Shown here: positions 16,933 to 26,534 of the stretch, piece after piece | How positions within the stretch are numbered: position 1 is the first letter of the stretch | How the letters are laid out: each line of letters opens with the position of its first letter | Assembly (NCBI GenBank): GCA_020852815.1 | Contig: JADZAN010000004.1 | Location: forward strand, 1-61,738 | Direction of reading: 5' to 3' | Length of the DNA stretch: 61,738 nucleotides | Source of the DNA: Gemmatimonadaceae bacterium | GTDB taxonomy: Bacteria; Gemmatimonadota; Gemmatimonadetes; Gemmatimonadales; Gemmatimonadaceae | The notes under the pieces: model-generated | The model's database searches: none | What the model saw: only the letters and a program-made list of their open reading frames with translations | Told to the model about the DNA's origin: nothing | Position numbers and translations under genes: made by a program

Positions 16933-19281
16933 ATGCCTTCCCTTCGCTCGCACCTCCACGCTCCGTCTGCGCGCAATCGTCGCCAGTGGCTGGCCGCGCT
17001 CGCCCTCCTGGCCGCGTGCGGCGGCGGTGGAGGCGACGGCAATGGCGGCACCACCAATCCACCACCCCCGACTGGGACGCTCGCCCTCACCATCCCCTCG
17101 GGCGCCGCCTCGCTCACCGTCGGAGGAAGCGCGACGATGTCGGTCACCATCTCGCGCGGCGGGAGCTTCAACGGCACGGTCTCGCTCTCGGTCAGTGGGC
17201 TCCCGGCGGGAGTCACCGGAACGTTTGCGCCGTCGTCGCTCGACGGGACGCAGACCTCGTCGGTGCTCACCCTGTCGGCCGCCACCAGCGCCGTCGCGGG
17301 GAACGCGACGCTCACCGTCTCTGCCTCCGGCAGCGGGGTCACGACGCAGACGGGGACGATACAACTCGTCATCGTGCAGCCGGCCATCACCATCCTCGCG
17401 ACGCCGACCGCACTCACCATCGTCGCCGGGGCCACGGGAAGTTCGACGATCTCGATTGGACGCTCCGCCGGCTACACCGGCGCCGTGACGCTGGCGCTCG
17501 ACAACCCACCGGCCGGGATCACCGGGAGCTTCAACCCCTCACCAACGACGGCGAACAGCTCGGCGCTCACCCTCACCGTGGGCGCGTCGGTGACACCCGG
17601 CACGTATCCGGTCACCGTGAAGGCAAGCGCCCCCGGCGCCGCTGACAAGACGCTGGCCCTCACGCTCACCATCACGGCCGCGCTTCCCATCGGATTCTCC
17701 ATGGGCGTGGACCCGGTGGAGTTCGAGCTTCCCGCGGGCAATGGATGGAGTGGCTATGGCGTCGTGTCCGTGCAGCGGCTCAACGGCTTCGCCGGTGCAG
17801 TAACGGTGTCGATCTCGTCTCCCGTGGGGGCGGTGGGGTCGGCCGTCGCGCCCACGCCGTCGACGATTGCTGCTGGCGAGACGATGACCAACATGTTCGC
17901 GCTTGCGGCTGGCGGCACGGCGCCCGGCGTCTATCCGGTCACGGTGAAGGTGACCGCCCCCGGCTTCGCCGAGCAGACGACGCAGGTGCGCCTTCGCGTC
18001 TCGCCGCCGAGCAGCGGGAGCATCCAGTGGAAGTTCTGCTCCGCCAGCCGCGTCCCGCGCTACTTCGCCGTCCGCGACGGCAACGGGGCCTGGCGGCACA
18101 TCGTGCCATCGGGGCCAGCGGCGGCCACGCGTGCCGATCCGACGATCTACTCCTTCTCGCTCTCGCAACCAACGGCGGCGGTGGCCATGGTCTCGCTGGG
18201 CGAGAAGACGAGCGCCTCGCCCCTCATCCAGGGCTTTCGATGGGACGTGTACTACCTCACGGCGCAGGAGGTGGCCGATCGTGCCGCGGCGGAGTGTGTC
18301 CGGCACCCCGACTCCAGCACGCGCAGCGCCTCCGGCTCGCTCACCGGCTACCAATCGTTTGATGCGGTCGTGGGATCGGCGAGCAACTACGCCATCGTGA
18401 ACCCGGGGAGCACCGGACTCGCCACCACGACACTGACGGCGCAGAACCTCCAGCCCGGGGCGTTTGACCTGTTCGTGACGCGCTCCAGCTTCAGCGCGGG
18501 GGGGAGCGTCCCCATCGTGACGCAGCAGTTCATCCTCAAGCGCGCGCTGGACCCCGCGTCGGGGACTGGGCTCCCGGCGCTCTCCTTCGCCACGGACGGG
18601 ATGACGCCCGCCACGGGGAGCGTGGCGATGGGGAACACGAACGGGGAGACGTTCAGCTTCATCTCCAACTTCCTCACGGCGCAGGGGCTGAACGCCATGT
18701 TCCACGCCTCTGCCGGATACAGCACCACCAGCCGCACCTGGTACGGAGTCCCCAACGCGCAATTGCAGCCAACGGACCTGCACCAACTGGTGGCGACCAC
18801 CGGCAACACGAGCGCCCGCCGCGCCGTGATCGCCTACGCCGCGCAGGTCTCCAATCGCACGCTCGACTTCGGCCCCGCGCTGTCGGCGCCATCGATCGCT
18901 GGCGGGAGCGGCGCCGTGGCGCCGTGGCTGGTGCGCGCCACGGGGACGCTGGGCGCTGACTACACGGCCCGCGCCTCGCTGTACCTGCGCGAGACCATCG
19001 CCGACCCGCGCGCCATCATGATCGTCGCCTCGCGGGGCGCGTTAGGCGCCGGGAGCGCCTACGACGTTGCCGTTCCCGACCTCACGGCGGCCGTGGGCTT
19101 CACCGCCTTCTGGAACCTGCGGCGGGGCGCCGGGGTGCGCTGGACCTTTACGGGCGGTGAAGGCGACCCAGGGTCGACCGAGGAGGTCTTCTGCATGCAG
19201 GTGGGATACTGCGACGTCAAGGCGGTGGCGGGCGCGGTGTACAAGTCGGCGCAGGCCACCGGGACCATCACGATTCCGTGA
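16933..19281 (+). CDS. Lipoprotein with bacterial Ig-like repeats
   Basis: 782 residues from the ATG at 16933. The leader ends in a lipobox (ALALLAAC-GGGGG), so a lipid-anchored cell-envelope protein is expected. About residues 55-360 contain three or four beta-sandwich repeats of roughly 90-100 residues with shared phrases: ITISRGGSFNGTVSLSVSG-like strands, LPAGVTGTFAPSS, PPAGITGSFNPS, and PGTYPVTVKAS/PGVYPVTVKVT. The C-terminal half (from about 370) is a distinct beta-rich domain that I do not recognise, with a late Cys pair (VFCMQVGYCDVK). The gene is divergent from the ECF sigma gene (198 bases between starts) and its 3' end overlaps the convergent WYL gene by 14 bases. Confidence 0.82.
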   Translation: MPSLRSHLHAPSARNRRQWLAALALLAACGGGGGDGNGGTTNPPPPTGTLALTIPSGAASLTVGGSATMSVTISRGGSFNGTVSLSVSGLPAGVTGTFAPSSLDGTQTSSVLTLSAATSAVAGNATLTVSASGSGVTTQTGTIQLVIVQPAITILATPTALTIVAGATGSSTISIGRSAGYTGAVTLALDNPPAGITGSFNPSPTTANSSALTLTVGASVTPGTYPVTVKASAPGAADKTLALTLTITAALPIGFSMGVDPVEFELPAGNGWSGYGVVSVQRLNGFAGAVTVSISSPVGAVGSAVAPTPSTIAAGETMTNMFALAAGGTAPGVYPVTVKVTAPGFAEQTTQVRLRVSPPSSGSIQWKFCSASRVPRYFAVRDGNGAWRHIVPSGPAAATRADPTIYSFSLSQPTAAVAMVSLGEKTSASPLIQGFRWDVYYLTAQEVADRAAAECVRHPDSSTRSASGSLTGYQSFDAVVGSASNYAIVNPGSTGLATTTLTAQNLQPGAFDLFVTRSSFSAGGSVPIVTQQFILKRALDPASGTGLPALSFATDGMTPATGSVAMGNTNGETFSFISNFLTAQGLNAMFHASAGYSTTSRTWYGVPNAQLQPTDLHQLVATTGNTSARRAVIAYAAQVSNRTLDFGPALSAPSIAGGSGAVAPWLVRATGTLGADYTARASLYLRETIADPRAIMIVASRGALGAGSAYDVAVPDLTAAVGFTAFWNLRRGAGVRWTFTGGEGDPGSTEEVFCMQVGYCDVKAVAGAVYKSAQATGTITIP

Positions 19282-21496
19282 GTGCCGACAGGCGCTGGCG
19301 CAGCATGTCACGCATGGCGGCCGGCGCAAGCAGTTCCGCGTCGGGGCCGTACTGCAGCACGTGGCGAATGCCCCACGCCTCGTCGGCCAGCGGGTGGTCC
19401 ATCACGAGCGACTCGTCGGCTGCAAGCACGCGCCGTTCGCGCTCGGCGATCCAGCGCGCGATGCGCGGCGAGTACCGGATGCGCATCGTCCGCATGCCGT
19501 CGTGCTGCAGGACACGCCCGTCCTGCAGGACGCGCCCGACATCGATCTCCCGCGGGCGCTCGAACGTCTCGTCGCCCACCATCGCCGATTCGATGCGATC
19601 GAGGCGGAAGACCCGGATGGCGTTCGACGTCTCGCAGTGGGCAATCGCGTACAGCATCCCGCTGCTGGCCACGAACATGTACGGGTGAATCACGCGCTGG
19701 CCGGGTGTCTCGCTCCCCGACCTGCGGTACACGAGGCGGAGCGTGCGCTGGTCGCGCATGGCGCGCCGCAACGCCGCCAGGTGCTCGGTGTGCGTGGCCT
19801 CGCCGAGCGACGCGCCGTGCACGCCATCGGGAATGGTGTCCGAGGGAAGCTTGGCGATCACCTGGCGCAGCCGATCGCGCGCGCGGTCCAGCGCGCCGCG
19901 CTCGTCAGGCGGGCGCTGCGTGCGCAACACGGCGAGCCCCAGCTCGAGGGCACACAGCTCGGGCACGGTGAGGCGCATGGGGCGCAGGAAGTGATCGGAG
20001 CGAGCCGACACGCGCCCATTCTCGACATATGCCGACACGCCATCCACGAAGCCGGCAGGTGCATCGTAGCGCGTCACGAGCGAGAAGAGGTCCTTCTGCA
20101 GCACCGCGACCGTGGTCCCGATGCGGCGTGCAACCTCCTCGACGTCATGTTCCTCGCCGTTGGCAATCTGCGGCACGAGGAGGAGGATGCGCCGAAACTG
20201 CGCCACGGCCCCGGTGGCGCTCCACGGCTCGACGGCGCGGGCGCGGCGTGGAGTTGCGGCTGGCGGCATCGCTGTCGGCGCGGGGAGCGGGTCCGGCGAG
20301 GGACGCCCATACAGCGTGCACGTCTCGCGCGCCAGCGTGCGGAACGCCTCGACCATCGATGCGGGGGCAACTGGCGCGAGCTCGCCGCCAAACGACAGGA
20401 GCCAGCGCGCGAAGACGTCGGCGCGCCGCACGGTGAAGCGACGCTGGTCGCCCGCCCCCGGAACGTCACTCCCCAGCTTCATCGCCGCCACGGTCGGCCC
20501 AGATTCACCGCGAAAAGCGACGTCCACGGTCAACGCGTCGCCGTCCCCCAGCTCCCAGGCATGGCGCGAGCGGCCATGGTCACGCAGGCGGAACGTTGCC
20601 GGGATCTCGTAGTCGGCGCGCTGCGTGCGCTGGCCGTTCACCGACACGGCCGACATCCGGTTGAGGCGGAAGTTGCGCAACTCCTGGCGACCGCAGTCAC
20701 GCGCCGCGAGGTACCAGTGACCGCTGAGGAAGAAGAGCCCGTATGGCTCCACCGTGCGGCGCTCGGCGCGGTCGGTGCTCATGGCGTGGTACTCGAACGA
20801 CACGCGCTTGCGGCGGCGCAGCGCATCGCCTAACGCCTCGAACGTCGCGGCGTCGGGGCGGGTGCGCGCTGCCACGATGTGCGGCTCGCCAGCCGAGGGC
20901 GCCATGGCGTCGAGGGGAAGGTCGATCGCCAGCTTGCGCATCGCCCCCTCGGCCTCCAGCGCCAGCATCGGGTCGCCGAGGGTTCGCACGAGCGCCGCCG
21001 CGTCCACCACCGCCTGCAGTTCGTCGGCCTCGAACGTCAGCGCCGCGAGTGCGTGATAGCCGTACGCGTCGACGCGTGGCGGCGCGGTGGCCGGGGCATC
21101 GGGAACGGCACAGCAGAGGTAGGGGAGATAGAAGTCGCGACGCTCGAGTCGATACGCACCGCCGGCGTTGCCGTCCTCATCGGCCACGGGAACGATCGGA
21201 ATCCCGAACTTCCTGAGTTCGTCCTTGTCGCGCTCGAACTCGCGCTTGAGCGATTCGCGACGCCGTGTGCGCTCCGCCCCCGCCGGGAGGCGCTCGGTCT
21301 CCGCCAGCTCGTTGGCGTACGCCGGGACGTCGGCGGCCAGTTGCGTGAACGTTGCCGGGAACTTGCGCGCGAGGAGCGATGCCACGAGGTCGACCCACCG
21401 CTGCAATTTCGGGTTTGGGGTCCCCTCGCCGGCGTCCATGTCTCCTGACGGTTGCGTCGTGCTGTCGTTCACCGCCCCACCTCCATCGAGAATCAC
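19268..21496 (-). CDS. PafB-PafC-type fused double WYL-domain regulator
   Basis: 742 residues, GTG start overlapping the recD stop (GTGA). Two similar halves are visible. Each has an N-terminal winged-helix-like part (LQRWVDLVASLLARKFP; FRRILLLVPQIANGEEHDVEEVARRIG) and a WYL-type ligand domain: VEPYGLFFLSGHWYLAARD with NFRLNRM in the first half, and VIHPYMFVASSGMLYAIAHCE with VFRLDRIES in the second. In actinobacteria PafB and PafC form a DNA-damage-responsive activator, and natural fusions are known. Here the fused protein is the last gene of the recC-recB-recD operon, so it may set repair-gene expression in response to DNA ends or single-stranded DNA. The role is inferred; WYL identity is firm. 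Confidence 0.85.
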   Translation of the reverse strand: MILDGGGAVNDSTTQPSGDMDAGEGTPNPKLQRWVDLVASLLARKFPATFTQLAADVPAYANELAETERLPAGAERTRRRESLKREFERDKDELRKFGIPIVPVADEDGNAGGAYRLERRDFYLPYLCCAVPDAPATAPPRVDAYGYHALAALTFEADELQAVVDAAALVRTLGDPMLALEAEGAMRKLAIDLPLDAMAPSAGEPHIVAARTRPDAATFEALGDALRRRKRVSFEYHAMSTDRAERRTVEPYGLFFLSGHWYLAARDCGRQELRNFRLNRMSAVSVNGQRTQRADYEIPATFRLRDHGRSRHAWELGDGDALTVDVAFRGESGPTVAAMKLGSDVPGAGDQRRFTVRRADVFARWLLSFGGELAPVAPASMVEAFRTLARETCTLYGRPSPDPLPAPTAMPPAATPRRARAVEPWSATGAVAQFRRILLLVPQIANGEEHDVEEVARRIGTTVAVLQKDLFSLVTRYDAPAGFVDGVSAYVENGRVSARSDHFLRPMRLTVPELCALELGLAVLRTQRPPDERGALDRARDRLRQVIAKLPSDTIPDGVHGASLGEATHTEHLAALRRAMRDQRTLRLVYRRSGSETPGQRVIHPYMFVASSGMLYAIAHCETSNAIRVFRLDRIESAMVGDETFERPREIDVGRVLQDGRVLQHDGMRTMRIRYSPRIARWIAERERRVLAADESLVMDHPLADEAWGIRHVLQYGPDAELLAPAAMRDMLRQRLSALTES

Positions 21497-23307
21497 GCCG
21501 GCTGCTGGCGAACCGGGTTCGCGCGCCGTGCGTCAGCCATGCGCGCCTCCAACCCGCTGGTGCGCCCGGTGGTACGCGCCACCGCCGCGCGAATCGCGGC
21601 ATGGCTTCCCACGAGCGTGACGCTCTGTCGCGCCCGCGTGGCCGCCGTGTAGAGCAGCTCGCGACTCATGACGCGGCTCTCGTAGTCGGGAACGACGACC
21701 ATCACGTCGTCGAACTCCGACCCCTGCGACTTGTGTACCGTCATGGCCCACGCCGTCTCGCACGCCGGAAGGCGCGTGGGGGCGACGCCGCGGATCGTTC
21801 CATCGTTGGCCCGGAAGTGTACCATGGCGCGCCCGCGCTCGTCGTCGCGCCATACCACGCCGATGTCGCCGTTGAACACGCCAGTCGTGTAGTCGTTGGC
21901 TGTCACCAGCACCGGGCGCCGGTGGTACCAGTGATCCTTTACCGAGTGGCCGCGCGTGAGGAGCCAGCGCTCCACGGCGGCATTGATCCCGCTCACGCCA
22001 AGGCGCCCCTCGCGCTCGGGGGCCAGGATGCGGAAGGCGTCGAGCGCGTGGAGCAGTTCACCGGACGTCGTGGCCGCCAGGCAGCGCTCGAGGTTGGGGA
22101 CCAGCGGCGCGACCAGCGCATCGGTGTCGGCGGCGGGAGAGCGCCACTGCGCCTCGGCATGCGCATCGCTGCCTAACGTCTGCAGCACCTGGTCGGCATC
22201 GCCAGCCAGGATCGACGCGGCGAGCATCCCGATGGCGGGGTGCCGCTCGAAGCGCCAGGAGTGCGTGAGGAGGTCGACCGAGTGCCGCAGCGCGCTCCCC
22301 TCCGGCTCGGCGAACGCCGCGCGGCAGAGGGCGCCGAGCACGTCGCCTGCGTCGACCGAGGCCAGCTGGTTGTGGTCGCCGACGAGCATGAGGCGGGCGC
22401 CGGACTTGAGGGCGCGCAGGAGCGCGTCGAGGAGGAGCACATCCACCATCGACGCCTCGTCGACGATCACCAGGTCGTCATCGAGCGGGTCGTTGGCGTT
22501 GAAGCGGAAGGTGTCGTGCTGCGGGTGATAGCCTAACAAGCGGTGGAGCGTGCGCGCCTCGCCGGGAAACGGGGCGCGCGTCCCCGTTTCGCGTTCGATG
22601 GCGTCGAGTCGCTGGCGAATGGAGTCGGTGAGGCGCGCCGCCGCCTTTCCGGTGGGCGCGGCGAGGGCAACGCGCATCCCGCGCCCCTGGCGCGCCCAAT
22701 CCACCAGCATCTCCGCCACGCGCGTCGTCTTTCCCGTGCCGGGCCCGCCGGTGATGATGGAGAAGGCATCGGCCCCGCGCTCGGCCCCCAGCGCCACCAG
22801 TCGTTGCACGTGCTGCGCGATGCGCCGCTCCGCGTCGAAGTAGCGGCGGAATTGCACGACGCCATCGCGCAGGACGAGTGGGACCACGGGCGGCGTGACG
22901 CCATCGCTCACCACACGTGAGCGCGCCAGCACGTCACCCCACCACGCATCGTCGCCGTCCGGCAGCCCTTCGGGGACGGGCGCGCCGGCTGCCTCCACCG
23001 CCGCGGCGACCAGGCGCACCGCCGCGCGCGCCTGACGCGCGAGTTGCTCGAGCGTGAGCGCGCTGTGCCCCTCGCGCCGCGCGCGCGAAACCAGCGCCGC
23101 GGCCAGCGCGACGGCGAGCGCCTCGTCTCCCACCTCGCCGCGGCGCACGCACATTTCCGCCAGCTGCACGTCGATCGACTCCAGCGCCCGCTCCGAGTGA
23201 AGCGCCGCCAGCAGGTCGCGCACCTCGAACGACGCCACCGTCCCATCGATGCCGTCCATCCCCTCCGACGCACCGGGCGTTGCGCCCACCACCTCACGCG
23301 ACGTCAC
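21493..23307 (-). CDS. recD: Exodeoxyribonuclease V subunit alpha (RecD helicase)
   Basis: 604 residues from a GTG at 23307 that overlaps the recB stop. RecD provides the 5'-to-3' helicase motor of RecBCD, which unwinds and processes double-strand breaks. An N-terminal helical domain (about 1-140) is followed by helicase motif I ITGGPGTGKTT (Walker A near 187-194), APTGKAAARLTDSI, LHRLLGY, Walker B VIVDEASMVD, VGDHNQLASVDAGDVL, then NGDIGVVW and the C-terminal motif AMTVHKSQGSEFDDVMVV with ELLYTAATRAR. The length fits the family. It is translationally coupled on both sides. Confidence 0.95.
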   Translation of the reverse strand: MTSREVVGATPGASEGMDGIDGTVASFEVRDLLAALHSERALESIDVQLAEMCVRRGEVGDEALAVALAAALVSRARREGHSALTLEQLARQARAAVRLVAAAVEAAGAPVPEGLPDGDDAWWGDVLARSRVVSDGVTPPVVPLVLRDGVVQFRRYFDAERRIAQHVQRLVALGAERGADAFSIITGGPGTGKTTRVAEMLVDWARQGRGMRVALAAPTGKAAARLTDSIRQRLDAIERETGTRAPFPGEARTLHRLLGYHPQHDTFRFNANDPLDDDLVIVDEASMVDVLLLDALLRALKSGARLMLVGDHNQLASVDAGDVLGALCRAAFAEPEGSALRHSVDLLTHSWRFERHPAIGMLAASILAGDADQVLQTLGSDAHAEAQWRSPAADTDALVAPLVPNLERCLAATTSGELLHALDAFRILAPEREGRLGVSGINAAVERWLLTRGHSVKDHWYHRRPVLVTANDYTTGVFNGDIGVVWRDDERGRAMVHFRANDGTIRGVAPTRLPACETAWAMTVHKSQGSEFDDVMVVVPDYESRVMSRELLYTAATRARQSVTLVGSHAAIRAAVARTTGRTSGLEARMADARRANPVRQQPA

Positions 23308-26300
23308 GCCCGCCTCCCCAGCGCGATGTCCAGTGCGTCGAGCAGCGCGGGGGTGGGTGCATCGCGGAACCACCCGCGGTCCGAGGCGCCGTCCACGCCG
23401 CGCAGGAAGACGTACGCCACCCCTCCCCAGTGCCGCGACGGATCGTAGTCACGCTGCCGCACTCGCAGGTGCCGGTGCAGCGCCAGGCAATACAGGTGAT
23501 ACTGCAAGGTATAGTGCGCCTGCATCATCGCGTTGGAGAGCGCCGCGGGGGCGTAGTCGTCATCGTCGTCGCCAGGGTGGTTCGACTTCCAGTCCATCAC
23601 CCACCACTGCCCATCGCGCTCGAAGGCCAGGTCGATCACCCCGCTCAGGTAGCCGCCGACGGCGGAATCTCGCAGCGTGCGCAGGAATGGAACATAGGCG
23701 CGCGCGTGCGCGCTTCCGTGCAGTGCCAGCGCGTCGGCGATCCGGCGGACCGACGCCGACGCCACGGAGAGGTCGAAGCGCCACTCGCGCACGCCGGCGC
23801 GCAACGGAATCTCGGCGAGCGAGAAGCCGCCACCGGGCACGGGGGCGCGGCAGACGGTGTCGAGCATCCCCATCACGTCATCCACGCGCTGCTCGGCCGT
23901 GTCCACGTCGTCCAGGATGCCGTGGCGCCCCAGCGTGCGCTGCACCATCTCGCGGCTGCGCGGCTCCAGGGGGCGGGAGAAGTCGAGCGACTCGAAGACG
24001 TCGTGCAGCGCGATGCCGCCCACGCGCCCGGCGGGGAAGGCGCGGAAGCCGACTGTCGCGCGCCGCTCGTGGGGCTCGCTGCGCAACAGGAGCGGATCGG
24101 CCACGTCGCGCCCCTCCTCGCTGTGGGTGTCGGCCACGAGGGCGGTGAACGACGTGAGTTGCCACGTGGCGAGCTGGCCACGCGCCAGCTGCAACGTGCG
24201 CGGCCTGGGGACCGTGGCGACCGGCGGCAGCGCCGGCGCCACGGCATTCCACACCGTATGCCCCACCTCGCGCATCGCCATCGTCCCGCCGCTCGCCGAC
24301 ACCATCGCCTGCAGCGTGGCACGGCTGGCCGTCCCACTCTCCGCATCGCGCAACAGCCAGCCGAGCGCCGACTCGCTCGCCAGCGACGCATGCACCGAAG
24401 CTTTTCCCGGCTTCCCGATCTCCCCAAACACCACGTAGCAGCGATGAATGGCGCGCGTCAGCGCCACGTACGTCAGGCGCAACTCCTCCTCGTCCATCTC
24501 CCGCGCCTGCGCCTTCAGCCGCGCGTCGTGCTCGGTGCCGCCAAGGTCGAGGATCCCTTCTTCTCCCTCCACCACGTTGGCCGGAATCACCTTGAAGGCG
24601 ACCGCCTTCTCCGCCTTGCGGTCCCACAGCTCGGGGCAGAAGACGACGTCGAACTCGAGCCCCTTGGCCTTGTGCACGGTGAGGAGCTGCACGGCGGCGC
24701 TGTCGGTCTCCAGTCGCAGTTCGCGGCGCAACGGAGTGTTGGGGACGGTGCGCTCGCGCGCCATCCACGCCGCGAACCCCTCGGGGGGGACGGCCGCTTC
24801 GGCCCACTCATCGTGCAGCAGCTCGATCACGTGCCGCACGTTGGTCATGCGGCGCTCACCGTCGGGGAGGGCGAGGAGGCGCGCCGTCATGTCACGCTCC
24901 GCCAGCAGCTCGCTCATCGCCACCGCGAAACCGCGCGAGCGCCACGACTCGCGCGCCGCCGTCAGGCGCTCCACGAGCCCCTGCCACGCCCCCTCCTGCT
25001 CCGGACGCAGCATCGACGCGACCTCGCGCGCATCGCTCCCCCACAGGCGCGTCGCCAGCGCCGAGCGAACCGCCCCGCCGTCGCCGGGGTCGGCCATGGC
25101 CGTCGCCAGGCGCACGATCTCGTTGGCTTCGTCCGATTGCAGCACGTCGTCGTCGGCGCCGATCACCGCCGGGATGCGCGCGCGGTCCAGCACGCGCTTG
25201 AGGGCGCGTGCGCTGCGATTGTAGCGCACCAGCACCGCCATCCTGCCGTATGGCACGCCACGCTGTTGCAGCTGCACGATCTCGTGCGCGATCTCGTCAT
25301 TGATCATCTCTGCGGCTGCCTCCTTCGAGACAATGCCGCGACTTCGATGGCTCCCGTCGACCCACCACCACTCCAGCGCCGCGCGACCGTCGCCCGCCAT
25401 GGTCCCCGGCGGTTCCGGCGTCGTGGCCGCCGTCACGCGCGGGAAGTCGATCTCGTCCTCGCTCACCCCGAACGGCAACGGCATCCGCGTGAACAACGCC
25501 TCCACAGCACGCACGTAGGCATCGCTGGAGCGGTAGTTCTCCAACAGCGTGAAGCGGCGCGACGCTTCACTCGCTGCGCGGAGGTAGGCCCGGATGTCGG
25601 CCCCGCGAAAGCGGTAGATCGACTGCTTGGGATCGCCGATGAGGAAGAGCGGACACCCCGCGAACGCCGTGGAGAAGATCGGATACTGCGTGCGGTCGGT
25701 GTCCTGGAACTCGTCGATGAGCGCCGCCCCGAAGCGCGCGCGGATACGCTGCGCCAGTGGGCCGTCGCTCCCCTCCTCGATGAGGACATCCTTGACGGTG
25801 CGCAGCAAGTCGTCGAACCCGCGCAGGTGGCGGCGCCGCTTTTCCTCCTCGAACGACTCGTGCACCACCGAGGTGAAGTGCGCCAGCAACCCCTGCGCGC
25901 CATCGGCCGCATCGAGCGCGATGCGCGTCCTCTCGTGGCGACGATACGGGATCACCAGGCTCTTCACCCACCCCTCGAACGGCTTGCCGCTGTCGACGAC
26001 GAGCGTTGCATCGGCGGCGTCGTTGATCAATCGCTTGCGCGCCCAGTCGCGCGCCGCGCGGCCGAACGGCTCGGTATCGTCCTCGATGAAGGTCGTGCGG
26101 AAGGGGATGCGCGATTCGAGCGCGCTCTCGCCCAGCACGCGCTGGCAGAAGCCGTGGATGGTGAAGACCGCGAGATCATCGAGCGAACGCAGCGCCGCGG
26201 CGATGATCGCGCCACCGTCGGCGCCGTGCTCCTCCGCGAGCGCGAACAGGTCGCCGTTGCGGGCCGTGCGCTCGGGGGGCGAGTTGCTCCACACCTGCTC

Positions 26301-26534
26301 GGCTTCACGCAGCGTGGTGCGAATGCGCGTGACCAGCTCCTGCGTCGCCTTCTCGGTGAAGGTGACGACGAGGATGCGCGCGAGCGATTCGACCTTGCGT
26401 TCCAGGAGGAGGCGAAGGAGGAGGCGCGTGATGGCGAATGTCTTCCCCGTCCCGGCGCTGGCCTCCACGAGCGTGATGCCGGGATCGAGCGAGACGTCGA
26501 GCGCGCGGAACGGCGCGGGCGCGTTAGGCGTCAT
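23304..26534 (-). CDS. recB: Exodeoxyribonuclease V subunit beta (RecB helicase-nuclease)
   Basis: 1076 residues; the ATG at 26534 overlaps the recC stop. UvrD-like helicase motifs are in order: VEASAGTGKTF (Walker A, about 24-32), VVTFTEKATQEL, FTIHGFCQRVL, LIDEFQDTDRTQYPIF, LIGDPKQSIYRFRGADI, VLVRYNRSARALKRVL and LTVHKAKGLEFDVVFCPEL. The C-terminal RecB nuclease domain keeps its core around WWVMDWKSNH, with the preceding GVIDLAFERDG. The protein is therefore likely active as both 3'-to-5' helicase and nuclease. It is slightly shorter than the E. coli subunit (1180). Confidence 0.95.
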   Translation of the reverse strand: MTPNAPAPFRALDVSLDPGITLVEASAGTGKTFAITRLLLRLLLERKVESLARILVVTFTEKATQELVTRIRTTLREAEQVWSNSPPERTARNGDLFALAEEHGADGGAIIAAALRSLDDLAVFTIHGFCQRVLGESALESRIPFRTTFIEDDTEPFGRAARDWARKRLINDAADATLVVDSGKPFEGWVKSLVIPYRRHERTRIALDAADGAQGLLAHFTSVVHESFEEEKRRRHLRGFDDLLRTVKDVLIEEGSDGPLAQRIRARFGAALIDEFQDTDRTQYPIFSTAFAGCPLFLIGDPKQSIYRFRGADIRAYLRAASEASRRFTLLENYRSSDAYVRAVEALFTRMPLPFGVSEDEIDFPRVTAATTPEPPGTMAGDGRAALEWWWVDGSHRSRGIVSKEAAAEMINDEIAHEIVQLQQRGVPYGRMAVLVRYNRSARALKRVLDRARIPAVIGADDDVLQSDEANEIVRLATAMADPGDGGAVRSALATRLWGSDAREVASMLRPEQEGAWQGLVERLTAARESWRSRGFAVAMSELLAERDMTARLLALPDGERRMTNVRHVIELLHDEWAEAAVPPEGFAAWMARERTVPNTPLRRELRLETDSAAVQLLTVHKAKGLEFDVVFCPELWDRKAEKAVAFKVIPANVVEGEEGILDLGGTEHDARLKAQAREMDEEELRLTYVALTRAIHRCYVVFGEIGKPGKASVHASLASESALGWLLRDAESGTASRATLQAMVSASGGTMAMREVGHTVWNAVAPALPPVATVPRPRTLQLARGQLATWQLTSFTALVADTHSEEGRDVADPLLLRSEPHERRATVGFRAFPAGRVGGIALHDVFESLDFSRPLEPRSREMVQRTLGRHGILDDVDTAEQRVDDVMGMLDTVCRAPVPGGGFSLAEIPLRAGVREWRFDLSVASASVRRIADALALHGSAHARAYVPFLRTLRDSAVGGYLSGVIDLAFERDGQWWVMDWKSNHPGDDDDDYAPAALSNAMMQAHYTLQYHLYCLALHRHLRVRQRDYDPSRHWGGVAYVFLRGVDGASDRGWFRDAPTPALLDALDIALGRRA